Below, piece by piece: positions 35,801 to 47,100 of a stretch of DNA of 64,000 nt. The DNA is from Sipunculus nudus (lineage: Eukaryota; Annelida; Sipuncula; Golfingiida; Sipunculidae): assembly GCA_026874595.1 (NCBI GenBank), contig CM049310.1, positions 38,693,558-38,757,557 on the forward strand, read 5' to 3'. The notes below the pieces were generated by a model that was given only the letters and a program-made list of their open reading frames with translations, did not search any database and was not told where the DNA came from. The translations under genes and the position numbers were made by a program. Each line of letters opens with the position of its first letter. Position 1 is the stretch's first letter.

Positions 35801-36969
35801 AGTTAGTAAAAACAATGGGGTATCTTTAGACATAATTAATTGTACTAACAGTATTACTGCTTTAGCTTTTCAGCGTCATCTAGTGTTCGAATATTGAACG
35901 ATTCAAATTTTTTACATACCTCCTCAATGATTTAACTGTACGTTGAATAATCTTTTAACTGAATTTAGTGAAAATATTTATATCCGCATGTTCAATGAAT
36001 TCTGCTAAATGCAGATATAAATTATTAATGAGTATAAATGGCTGATTAAGGCGTTATGTGTTTAACAGAATGAACACTAGATGATGCTGAGATACAGAAG
36101 TGGCATAACGTTAATTAATAATGCAGACATATTTGAAAAAAAATAACTTACTGGGTTCACCAAAGATAAAAATAGCATACATGTGATATGATGAGTCGCA
36201 TATTGGCTGGAACTGTAGTGTATTTGACCTACCCGGCATTCACTAGTCTCATAATTTTTTCATCTGTGGGATCAATATTTGTGAACCACTCCGGAATCCG
36301 CGTATACTGGGTCAGGGTCCCCTCCAGCATCTTACGAGCCTTAAGCTGACTGAACTTGGCTCCTCTTAAGAACATCAGCAGGAACTTCGTGTCTGTCGAG
36401 GGTGAAACGTATTTATTATACATTCATCAATTAAGGAAAAAATGTTAAACACGAATAGTTCATTTTTGTATTCTCAAAGGAAGCGAAAGGGAATAAGAAC
36501 TTCTGATTGAATAATGACAGAAGAACGGAGCTACAATATAGCCCAACGCGACCTGCTGTCTAAAATGATGTAAGGTTGAGTAAATGTGTGGTATTATTAT
36601 TAGATATATCAGCTTTGATGATGTATTATCTCGTATAAATTATGTTCACATATATATAAAGAAGGGAAACATACGCATTATGCTGAAGTTTGTATTTTTG
36701 GGGGTAAGAAATAGTAACGGGTGACTGCTCAAACTAATAGTGGCGTGACCATGTGGTCGCATACTCAAAATATTTTTCTTGAATTTGATAGGTGTCGTCG
36801 TCGCGTGAATACCTGTCCTGCACCTGATGTGGGGCTGCTGTTTAACCCACTCCCTCAGCGCCCGGACAGCGCCCATCCTCTCCCGGGGGTTTTCATTCAG
36901 CTCCCTCAGGGCTTTCACCTGACTGGTTTCGTCTAGAGTACACACATACTCAGAATCCTGTGAAGACAT
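32818..36969 (-). CDS. CRAL-TRIO (Sec14-like) lipid-transfer protein, 7 exons, 318 aa
   Basis: Proteins of this family (CRALBP, alpha-tocopherol transfer protein, clavesins) carry retinoids, tocopherols or phosphoinositides in the cytosol. Exons in transcript order: 36969-36813, 36392-36233, 35141-35080, 34690-34491, 34050-33940, 33525-33402, 32960-32818; 957 nt, phases agree at every junction. The 62-nt third exon, reading PLPKKTKDGCKILLIRPG, is needed to join its neighbours in frame. The N-terminal CRAL-TRIO_N helices span about residues 20-90 (TDTKFLLMFLRGAKFSQLKA). The lipid-binding domain spans about 110-265 with VSGVVFIMDMTGNT, GHFPGRYKAFHFYN (194-207) and HGQSLDGLYKHIPMELLP. The protein ends in KLNVD and TAG. 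Length matches CRALBP-type proteins. The ligand cannot be told from sequence. It is convergent with P450-B, and a single-exon fossil lies at 25531. Confidence 0.92.
34184..34217. repeat. (TTAA)n microsatellite
   Basis: TTAATTAA tetranucleotide run in a CRAL-TRIO intron. Confidence 0.9.
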
Positions 36970-37284
36970 GCTCTGCCTTCAGTATAATACCTGATGAAAG
37001 AAAACTGTAGCACTCATTTCGGCAAGTATTCATGAAAATATCCAGTTTAACCCGATATTTTATGTTTTACTGATACTATATACTGCGGGGATATACTGAA
37101 CCTACGATTGCGGATCTGATCTAATAAAAGGTATAGAAAGGTGAGTTGTCAAATATGTACGGATATCGATAGGACGACGAACACAGCACATGAATCTGCA
37201 AGAAGAGTTCCCACCCAGCACTGTATATGTTAATACATGTACCAATTAACATGGGCAATCAGGGTAAGGGCAAATAATAAATAA

Positions 37285-37315
37285 ATATATATATATATAT
37301 AAATATATATATATC
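37285..37315. repeat. (TA)n microsatellite
   Basis: Short TA run upstream of the transposon debris. The stretch 36970-37284, the presumed promoter side of the CRAL-TRIO gene, shows no recognisable element. Confidence 0.8.
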
Positions 37316-37362
37316 CCACAGTGTCTTGTTAGCGTTCAACCCATGTTATCGACAGGGCCAAA

Positions 37363-37689
37363 GTGCAAAGCATGGAGAACCCCACGGGTCTTCTTATACA
37401 GGAAGTTGACCCTACGGACAGCATTGGATTTATTCTATACAAACTGTTCAAGCAATTATTCCCTGATATTACCTTCGATGCTGTGACAAGAACAAGGAAT
37501 TACCTGTACGTCCACCCAAAAGGGAAACAGCATGTATCAAGATTGCGAGACAAAACAGAGTGGGACTCTACATCGGATTTCCGCAATATCCGAAAAATCA
37601 AGACCAAACCACACCCACTTAAGAAGCGTGCCAGGGAAACCAGACCAAAGAAATACCCTATAGTTGTCAAGGAATTCACCCAAAGATAA
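37363..37689 (+). CDS. 108-codon frame, probably N-terminal part of a retrotransposon ORF1
   Basis: The protein starts MQSMENPTGLLIQEVDPTDS and is basic toward the end (many K and R). I do not recognise a domain. It lies 0.85 kb (0.16 kb without the inserted element) upstream of zinc-knuckle sequence on the same strand, so ORF1 of a non-LTR element is the best guess. The link is inferred from position. It ends at a TAA and no intact element follows. Confidence 0.35.
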   Translation: MQSMENPTGLLIQEVDPTDSIGFILYKLFKQLFPDITFDAVTRTRNYLYVHPKGKQHVSRLRDKTEWDSTSDFRNIRKIKTKPHPLKKRARETRPKKYPIVVKEFTQR

Positions 37690-37835
37690 CTGATACTGAA
37701 TAACTTCAGCTCATACAAGAACAATATTCTTTAGCTGCCTAGGTTATTAGATCGAAGAACGCCCGAAGTCAACAACCCATACACAGAGAATCATTTATAT
37801 TCACTGATTCAAATAGCGCCAGTTAAGCGTTACAG

Positions 37836-38541
37836 GACGGCCAATACGCTCCCGAGGCAGCGGAAATCTTACGCTTCTAAAGAAGCAACTGATTTTCACG
37901 CTGCCTGCTTTGACCGTTTATGATATATTTAGACACCAGATGGCGGTTCGTTGTCCGCTGAACAAAACGTGCGTATGATGTGAGAAGCAGCCAACCAGAT
38001 GCTAATAAACAAACACTCGACAGGCATCCTGGCTCCGCCCATAGCTGCGCTTGAAGCGCCGTTTACGTTCGAATTTTAATTACTCCCTCTGCATTTTCGC
38101 ATCATCGACCGATTCGATTCTGACAGTATGACTGTGTTCGCGTAGCCAAGTGTCTGGTGTCTGCAGAACTGAAACCAGCCAGCGAGGTGTGCACGCAGCC
38201 TTTGTTGTTCCGTTTCGTTTGAATTACAGCTCACCGACCGGGCATCCTATGTGCCCAAGGCCTTAAGCAAACCACGTCTGCGGCAATTCTCTCTGAGCCT
38301 GTGGCCTGTTTAGACGGTTACCGGGGCGATGAGTTGTCACTCAAAACGAAATGAACATGATTGGCTCCGTGTATTCCTCGCTTGGCCGTGTCTTCCAGCT
38401 TAAGGTCTCATCTGATTGGACAAAAATACAGTGCTCCCCTCTGGTGTAGCAATTCAGGATACGAGGTCATAACAAACAGCGCTTACCATATAGGAAGTAG
38501 GCCTATAGTTAAAGCGCTGTGTAAAGAGCGTAGACGGCCTA
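37836..38541 (+). mobile_element. 688-bp non-autonomous DNA transposon, copy 1 (9-bp target duplication)
   Basis: The element proper is 37845-38532. It begins TACGCTCCCGAGGCAGCGG and ends AGAGCGTA, giving short inverted termini (TACGCTC/GAGCGTA). It is flanked by GACGGCCAA (37836-37844) and GACGGCCTA (38533-38541), a 9-bp target duplication with one mismatch. An inverted second copy sits at 51323-51978. A 9-bp duplication is typical of Mutator-like elements. It has no transposase, so I call it a Mutator-like MITE. It is inserted in retrotransposon ORF1 sequence. Confidence 0.85.
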
Positions 38542-38800
38542 ACCCTGGCTTACAACCGATACGCAACAGAACAATATCAGGACGTTCACTTGCCATTCAG
38601 CGTTCGATGCTGCGAGTGGGGGCATCGAGCGCGTGGATGTAATAATACTCAGATATGTTATAAGTGCGGGGACCCCGGTCACCACACCAGGAATTGTACA
38701 GAAACTGTTAACAAGTGTTAGAACAGTAATCAGGACCACGCAAGCAGTTAGAAAGGTTGCGCCACCTATCGTCACAAGAGAAAACAACTACTACCCGCTT
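38542..38800 (+). pseudogene. Retrotransposon ORF1 fragment with CCHC zinc knuckles
   Basis: In one frame the DNA reads RCCEWGHRARGC, then CYKCGDPGHHTRNC (38656-38697, a perfect C-X2-C-X4-H-X4-C knuckle), then a third decayed knuckle NKC(stop)NSNQDHASS(stop)KGC. This triple arrangement is usual in ORF1 of jockey/CR1-type non-LTR elements. Two stops show it is dead. Decayed downstream sequence to about 39230 may belong to it. Confidence 0.7.
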
Positions 38801-39464
38801 TACACAGATTACATGTCAGTCATCTCAGAGAACTCCAACTCATACACCAACAAAGTCAGACGTCTTTATGGAAGTAGAAACAACAATAATGCCAGTCGGG
38901 ACAGAGACTAAACCCACACAAACGGACGTTACTACCAACAAAGTTAAGTCTTAGCAGATTCAGACTGACCGGCATACTTCCAGAACAAAGTCAACTCTAA
39001 CTGAACCACTATCAACATCAAAGTCAAAACATGTGCAAACAGAAAAAAAGAGAAGAAACCAGCTATGACGTCAGCCTCAATACAGCACCGTTGAATACAA
39101 TACAAGTGTTTCACCTACTCGCCGCAGGCATCCTGCACCATACAGACTTAGGAAATGAGAACCTCATCACTTTTACCAGAGACTTCCTATTTGTGGCCAA
39201 CTTTACTTCCACTTTGCTTCATTCATTTTAAACACTCTTATAAGTTTCTATCAGGAAAGTTCAGTGACACGCTGGAAGCTCACAGAGATGAAAATACAGT
39301 TGAACTTAAACTAGCAGTAGTGAAACTCAACAAAATATGTTAAGAATTCAGGATGAGGACCCAGCTAATCATAATGTCCTAAATTTTGGACTTCATAAAA
39401 TTCACGTCAACCAAACAGCCTTAATCCGAGTAAACTTGTAAACATCATAGAGTTCATAATATAT

Positions 39465-40800
39465 AGTATTTATATAGCGCCAAATTCTCCGATAGTCGGA
39501 CTCACAGCGCAATTCACACACACACACACACACACACACATCCTCATACAATGTCATGGAAATCTACTCCCTGTGCCTGACCCAGAAAAAAATGGATATT
39601 AATTACCAAAAGCTTGACGAAAGAGATACGTTTTTAAATTAGTTTCAAATGATAAAAGAGTTGGAGATTTTCTAAGTGTAATGGGGCTATGAAACGGAAG
39701 GAACGTTCAAAGATTTTCATATTACACTTTGGTATTTTAAGAAGATTTCCGCCAGCCGAGCGCAGCGTACGCAAAGACCGATAGGTTATTATTTTTTCAG
39801 TCAAATATGATGGAAGTGAGTAATCAAAACGGCGGTAAACAAAAACAGCAATTTTGTATTGTATACGGTACTTGACGGGAAGCCAATGGAGCTGTTTGAG
39901 CAGCGGGGTGACGTGGTCGGTCTTACGCTTCATAATGAGACGCGCCGCATTATTCTGGAACATCTGTAGCCGCGAGACTTGCTCTGCAGGTAACCAAGCA
40001 AGAACTAAATAACAATAATTCAGGCGAGATATTACTGCGGCGCAAATGAGCCGACAGCACGCATTTATAGAGAGGAAACGCCGGATTGAAACTATACGGC
40101 GGAGCTCGTGAAAGGCCGCACGACATATACTACTAATATAATCATGCATTGAAAGATTACGATCGATCTTAACACCTAGATAATTCACTGAATTTTGAAA
40201 AGGAACAGTGCAGCCCCCAATGCTAATAGACTCACTGTCAGTCGTCCTTAGAAGGGGTTTAGATCTGACAGGCATAATTTCAGTCTTGTCAGCATTCAAT
40301 TTAAGTTTGTTGCTGGTCATCCATGATAGTATATCCTCGATTCAAGCTTGTATGCTTAACTGGACAGAGCTGTACTCACCTGGTTCACTACTTTTTGAAA
40401 GTTAAGTGTCATCAGCATACTTATGAAAAGAACAATCATGTGCGGATATTATGCGAGCTAGTGGGTTGTGAATATAAAGTGAACAGTATAGGTCCTAACA
40501 CGGATCCCTGGTGAACCCCGTACAACAAAGTACATGGGTCTGATTTTCTACCGTCGACAATAACAGCTTGGGAACGATTGGCGAGGTATGACCATCCATG
40601 ACACTCAGTACGGCGGTCTCTGTGCTATGGGGCCTTCTGTACGCGGACTGATGGATTTCCATTAAGCTATTTTCATAATGATGACATTGTAACCTCTTTA
40701 AAACAATCTTCTCAAGGATTTTAGAAACGAAGGGAAGGTTCGAAACTGGCCTAAAGTGTTCATCACCATGGCAAGCAGTCTATTAGTTCCTGCGACAGAA
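39465..40800 (-). mobile_element. Degraded LINE (CR1/L2-like) reverse transcriptase and 3' end
   Basis: On the minus strand one finds FRPVSNLPFVSKILEKIV, a decayed finger region, HKYADDT (the RT catalytic YADD box) followed by a stop, then a 228-codon open stretch at 40320-39634. That stretch includes KLNADKTEIMPV, NYLGVKIDRNLSMHDYI and LLKQLHWLPVKYRIQYKI, which are typical of the RT C-terminus in CR1/L2/Rex-like LINEs. Part of the central RT, including the first catalytic Asp region, is deleted. The 3' end reads GGCGCTATATAAATA on the minus strand, the usual tail of such LINEs. Confidence 0.85.
39513..39541. repeat. (CA)n microsatellite
   Basis: CA run just inside the LINE 3' end. Confidence 0.9.
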
Positions 40801-40913
40801 ACGGGCAGAATACCTTGATTACCATCACAAGACTTTCGGAATATTAGTCAAAATTACACTTAAGAAGCGACCACGGCGGTAGTCAAAGACAAAATACAAA
40901 ATCATTGCATTAT

Positions 40914-40918
40914 ATAAT

Positions 40919-40998
<80 letters not shown>
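40914..40998. repeat. (TA)n microsatellite
   Basis: Long TA run between the two LINE fragments. Confidence 0.9.
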
Positions 40999-41000
<2 letters not shown>

Positions 41001-41014
41001 TGTGTCAATCCATA

Positions 41015-41575
41015 TTATTATTATTTTCATCATTATTATTATTAAAGTACATTTATATTGCGCACTTTACATTATGGTACTGCTCAATGCGCATTTCAGA
41101 ACATAACATATTAGAATATTTATAATTAAGACGTAAAATAACTTCACAGAAGTACATAAGATCTGAATTATACTAAAAAGCTTAATCAAATCTAAAAAGG
41201 CAGTCATTTTGAGTAAACATTTTTATCCCTGAAAAGGAAAGTTTTGGATTTAGTTTGAAAGGTAGAGATATTAGAACAGATTCTAAGATCTTTAGAAAGA
41301 TTATTCAATACTTTTGGGACAGCTATGGAGAAAGCACGGTCACTACTTGTGACAAATCGTTTTGAAGACATTTGGAGTATGGATTGGTCAGTCCAGCGTT
41401 AAGCAAGAGCAGGCGGGTATTAATTATTGAGGTCAATAAGGTATCTAGGAGACATAAAGTGTTGCGAATGTAATCAAAAGAAGTTTAATTTTAATCGGCT
41501 GAGCTATAGGTAGCCAATGTAGGTCAACAAGAAAAGGGGTGGTATAATCATATTTCCTGATGCTTTTTATGAAGC
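41015..41575 (-). mobile_element. Second LINE fragment, RT C-terminus and ATT tail
   Basis: On the minus strand the fragment reads TPFLVDLHWLPI and, after several stops and shifts, DRAFSIAVPKVLNNLSKDLR followed by a phenylalanine/lysine stretch. This is the C-terminal RT pattern of L2/CR1 elements. It ends in TGCGCAATATAAATG and an ATT repeat (41015-41045). It is more decayed than the LINE at 39465. Confidence 0.7.
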
Positions 41576-43447
41576 CTATGTTCATTTGTATTGTCTAGCG
41601 CCACCATGTCAGTAAAATAACTACCTCCCCCCTCCGCTTATGATGGTTTTCTGCATTACCTTTTCTGCATAGCCTACTAATTCCACGAAGAACTGCTATT
41701 TCCTATGGAGTGGTTTAGGGATGTCTATAGGTTACACTGAATATTATTCTACGTGAACTGTTAGGTAGATGTGCCCTATGTCCCTAATTCATGAACAGCT
41801 CTGTAATATCCAGTGCCTTGACATCCGGAACACTTACCTGAAACACTGTGAACGTAAAGTCTAAAAGTCTAAAAATCTTCACGTGCCCTCTGATGACGGA
41901 AAGCCCAAAACCCGGCCTTTCCCCCGGTTATATAGGTTGTAGGCGATTTCAAATGGTTTCGTTCATATTCTGCGCATTAACTGCTACAATGTTTGCTATA
42001 TCCTGATGTTTGCAAATATTCAAAGTGTATGGTCTACAAGAGGTTAAGCAAATGCTTTATCTGTGCTATGTTAGGTACTTTGATCTCTATCAATCATAAC
42101 TGATATGGTTTATGTCGCGTCTTATATACACCAGACCTTGCCCTGTACTAGGACTGAGGTAACCATCTCCAAATACTATCTGCTACATGAGGACACCTGT
42201 CTATCGAGTGACCCTGGGATAGGCTAATCATGCCACACGATGGTATATTAAATACAAGCCCTTGAGGCTAGCGGCCTAGATTCTATGTGGATTTTACTAT
42301 GATTATTTTAATTATGTATGGCGGCATACTGATGACTTGAGTCTGATATTGCAGCGCAATTTCTCAATCCTTTCATGCTGGAACATTGATGCTCGCACAG
42401 TGTCACCCCATCCCTGAATCAGTATGCAGAAGAAAGCATAAACAATACATAAACTCAATCAGTACATTATAAAGCCTATACAAAATACTAGAAAAAATTC
42501 AAATCCACTGTATCAGAAATATTAAGTACATTATACTGTAGTTTAAACAATTTCAGCCTGTATGCTATCATGCTATGATGGGGGGCATTTGGTGTGAGTT
42601 CCGCAGCAGGCGACCCAACCCCTTTCGTTCAATTTAAATGAAAGATCTCTTTGGTAACACAGCTGCGTGATTACTCAGACGCAGCTCGACATCTTTTAAA
42701 ATAAGCTGTAAATGGTTGTACTAGAAATATCCGAATTTAACGAGCAAATCTCAAACGTGGCAACAAGAAATCAGCTTTTCTTCCTATTACCCATAAAAAG
42801 ATCAGTCAGGTATAATTACCTGGCGAAATACCAATAGCTACCTCTTTCAGGTAAGATCACATTGATTGGTCACAAATGCCCGTCAGTTTTCAGCTATAAG
42901 GTCAGGGGATTTTATTTAGTCATCCAAAGAATCGCTAATTCGATTAAACTAGCGAAACTTTTTTTTTAAAAAAAAAGGATTCTAAAAACAGGAATTTTAG
43001 ATTAATTGCATTTTGATATAATGTTTCAAATTTGAGAGAAAAAAAATAAAGGTATAAAACATAAGTTTTTCCGTTTGTTTAGGTTAAGTGTCCCCAGTGA
43101 TTATACTTCAACTGAATAGTATAAATGTTTCGAGAAAGCTGAAAATAAACATACTTTATAAAATAAAACTGTATGACAATAATACACGTGATTTTTAATT
43201 ATTTTCGCCAATCAAGTATTTGTGTCCGAGTTAATATGTGTAAAACTAAGCGATAACAAAATACAAACAATCGTCAGTGACCACCATCTGCCGTCTGGAG
43301 ACAAAACAATTTTACAACTCTAAAGTATGCATCGGCAAAAATCAAAAGAATTCCTATATGTTATTTAAGGCAATCAGATCCACACTCAATCAGAAAATTT
43401 TATATTTATTACCCGGTTAAGTTATGCTGCAGGGTCTCGGTGTATAA

Positions 43448-43520
<73 letters not shown>

Positions 43521-43955
43521 TATATATAGATAGAATAGGTCCTATTCACTCATACTTAAATCCCGTTCCTTGGATCTATTAAGACTACTTATCGTAGCCA
43601 TGTATCCGTTCCCAGCGAGGACCAAGCAGAGCCAATTTTGACACATTTCTTTTTGAGTGAAAGCTCATAGGCCCGTTTATGTATTGTGTTGATGATAAAT
43701 GTCCGATTCGCATTATGACTTTAAATGGGATAACGATCATGTTGATTAAAGTGAACCTTGGCCATCAAAACAATTAAAACTCTATGTGAAACAGCAAGAA
43801 ACAAGATTAACATTGGGTCACATGAACACCAAAGGCAACAGCTGCAAGTAAAGCGTGTTACTGCATGATGTATGGTTAGTTTGAATGCCAACATGTTATT
43901 GTCGTGTTTATTATGTGAACAGCGCTACCATGTTGCCAGGTCCTCACATGCAGCC
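41576..43955. other. 5' flank of P450-C; part duplicated at P450-D
   Basis: 41985-42490 matches 54610-55080 (TCTACAAGAGGTTAA, TGATCTCTATCA, CTAATCATGCCACACGA), and 43560-43960 matches pieces of 55870-55915 and 57100-57410. Both are in the same order, so a large tandem duplication includes these flanks. The part between (42500-43440) shows no gene. Confidence 0.65.
43448..43518. repeat. (TA)n microsatellite
   Basis: TA run in the P450-C upstream region. Confidence 0.9.
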
Positions 43956-43964
43956 TTTAAATAA
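43956..43964 (+). promoter_or_regulatory. TATA-like box of the P450-C pseudogene, cut off from the gene
   Basis: TTTAAATAA has an exact counterpart 100 bp before the P450-D ATG (57409). Here the satellite array pushes it 3.86 kb away from the start codon. Confidence 0.45.
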
Positions 43965-44164
43965 CTACAGATGCTTATAGTAAGCTACAGCTCGGATGAA
44001 TAAACAGAGTATAGCCAGATATTACTCTTGCATGCATCCTTTAACAAGTGACCAAGGGGTCATGACGCTCAGCTGACCAGGAAGACATTGACAAAAGTAA
44101 TTTTATCATCTAAATGTCAAATTTGAATGAAATACTTTTTCCAATCTTGAACTTTGTATAAAAT

Positions 44165-47100
44165 CATCCAATATTCATTGGGGTACTATGGAGCTCTGTA
44201 GCATGAAGGATATGGGTAACAGACACCTATTTTCAAGGTTTACAAGATGACTTTTCAGGGGTCTCCCAGCATGTCAAAAAATAAAATTCTAGGTCCAGTT
44301 ATTATGATTTGTGCCCTGTTAACAAATCCGAATGTTTATTCTGGGGGGTATTTCAAAGCCGCATAGGATGAAGGATATGGGTAACAGAGATGTTATTTCA
44401 GGTGCACAAGGAGACTTTTCAGGGGCCTCCCAGCATATCAAGAAAGGAGATTCTAGGTCAAGTCATTATAATTTGTGCTCTGTTAACAGATGACCAAATC
44501 TTTATTCTGGGGAGTACTTCGGAGCCCCAGAGCATGAAGGATATGGGTAACAGGGACCTTATTTCGGGTTTCCATGTAGACCTTTTATGGGCTTCCCTGG
44601 AGGTGAGGACAGAAGATTCTAGGTCCAGTCATTATGATTTGTGCCCTGTTAATATATGACCAAATCTTTATTCTGGGGGGTACTTCAGAGCCCCATGGCT
44701 CACAGAATATGGGTAACATGGACCTTATTTCGGGTTTCCATGTAGACCTTTTATGGGCTTCCCTGGAGGTGAGGACAGAAGATTCTAGGTCCAGTCATTA
44801 TGATTTGTGCCCTGTTTACAGATGACCAAATGTTTAAAGATCACAAAAGTAGAGAAAAAAAACGTAAAAAATAAAAAAAAATATAGGTGGCGCCACCAAT
44901 CTTTCAGAAATTGATGAAACACTCCATGATCAATATCCATGCAAAGAATCATGGTGATTAATGCATTAGTTGTTCAGATACTTGAGCTTTTGTATTAAAT
45001 TTTGCATTATTCTGGGGGGGGGGGGTACTTCATAACCCCATAGCTCAAAGAATATAGGTCACAGTGACCTAATTTCAGGTTTAAAAGGAGAATTTCCATA
45101 GACCTCCCAGGATTTCAAGTAAGAAGATTCCCGGTCTAGCGGTTACGATTTGTGCCTTGTTAACAGACAGACGCCTGGATGGCCGGACGGACGACGGACA
45201 AAAGGTGATCCCTACAGCTCAGATGACTTTCAGTCAGCTGAGCTAAAAATTGAAAAAATACAGGTGGCGCCACCAGAATGCAGAAACTGATGAAACATTT
45301 CATGATCAATATCCATGCAAAGAATCATGGTGATCAATATAATAATTGTTCAGATACTTGAGCTTTTGTATCAAATTTTCCATTTTCCTGGGGGGTACTT
45401 CGGAGCCCCATAGCTCAGAGGTTATGGGTAACAGAGACCTAATTTCAAGTTTTTAAGGAAACTTTTCATGGGCCTCTCAGCATGTCAAGAGAGAAGATTC
45501 TAGGTCCAGTTGTTACGATTTGTGCCATGTTAACAGATGACCGCATCTTATGAGGTCTCAAAAATAGAGAAAAAAATTTGTAAAAATAAAAAAAAATACA
45601 GGTGGCGCCACCATACTGCAGAAACTGATGACACATTCCATGATCAATATCCATGCAAAGAATCATGGTGATCACTGCAATAGTTGTTTAGATACTTGAG
45701 CTTTTGTATCAAATTGTCCATTATTCTGAGGGATACTTCAGATGACTTACAGTCAGCTGAGCTAAAAACACTTAATGGTCAATATCCATGCAAAGAATCA
45801 TGAAGATCTCCGTATTAGTTGTTCAGATACTTCAGCTTTTGTATCAAATTGTCCATTATTCTGAGGGATACTTCAGAGACCTATAGCTTGAAGGATATGG
45901 GTAACAGAGACCTAATTCCACAGGCACTCTTCATGGGCCTCCTTGCATGACAAGAATGAAGTTTCTAGGTCCAGTTGTTGCAATTTGTACCCTCTTGATA
46001 GATAACATAGGTGGCGCCACCAGTCTGCAGGAACTGATGGAACATCTCATAATCAATATGTATGCCAAAAATCATGACCATCAGTGATGTAGTTATTGAG
46101 ATGTTGAAGTTTTTGTATGAAATTTTTGACTACTCTGGGGGGGTACTTTGGGGCCCCATAGCTCGAAGGATATGGGTAACAGAGACCTAATTTCTGGTTT
46201 CCATGGAGACTTTTCATAGGTCTTCTAGTGTGTTGAGAATGAAGATTCTAGGTCCAGTCGTTACTATTTGTGCCATGCTAACAGATGACAGCATCCTTAA
46301 AGGTCTCAAAAATAGAGGAAAAAATCGTAAAAAATCGAACGATACAGTTGGCGCAACCAGTCTGCAGGAACAGATGACACATCTCATGATCAATAGTTAT
46401 GCCACAAATCATGACCATCATTCAAGTAGTTAATGAGATATTGAAGTTTTTGTATGAATTTTTTTACTTTTCTTGGGGGTACTTTAGGGTTCCATAGCTC
46501 GAAGAATATGGGTAACAGAGACCTAATTTTGATTCCATGGAGACTTTTCATAGGTCTCTTAGTGTGTCGAGAATGAAGATTCTAGGTCCAGTCGTTATGA
46601 TTTGTGCCACGTTAACAGATGACAGCATCCTTAAAGGTCTCCAAAATAGAGGAAAAAATCGTAAAAAATCAAACAATACAGGTGGCGCCACAAGTCTGCA
46701 GGAACTGATGGAACATTTTATAATCAATATGTATGCCAAAAATCATGACCATCAGTGATGTAGTTATTGAGATATTGAAGTTTTTGTATGAAATTTTTTA
46801 CTTTTCTTGGGGGTACTTTGAAGCTCCATAGCTCGAAGAATATGGGTAACAGAGACATAATTTCTGGTTTCCATGGAGACTTTTCATAGGTCTCTCAGTG
46901 TGTCAAGAATGAAGATTCTAGGTCCAGTCTTTACGATTTGTGCCTTGTTAACAGATGTTTACATATTGAAAGGTTTCAAAAATAGAGAAAAAAATTCGTA
47001 AAAAATTGAACGATACCGGTGGCGCCACCAGTCTGCAGGAAGTGATGGAACATCTCATGATCAATATGTATGACAAAAATCATGACCATCAGTCAAGTAT

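Noticed and set aside
37836-38541. Reading the paired 690-bp elements as solo LTRs
   Set aside because: Ends are TACGCTC/GAGCGTA rather than TG..CA and the target duplication is 9 bp, not 4-6 bp.
39634-40320. 228-codon minus-strand frame as a host gene
   Set aside because: Its motifs are those of a LINE reverse transcriptase C-terminus; upstream parts contain stops and a deletion.
44390-46758. Several open frames with similar proteins (SRMKILGPV-like)
   Set aside because: They repeat with the 337-bp satellite and carry no domain or start context.
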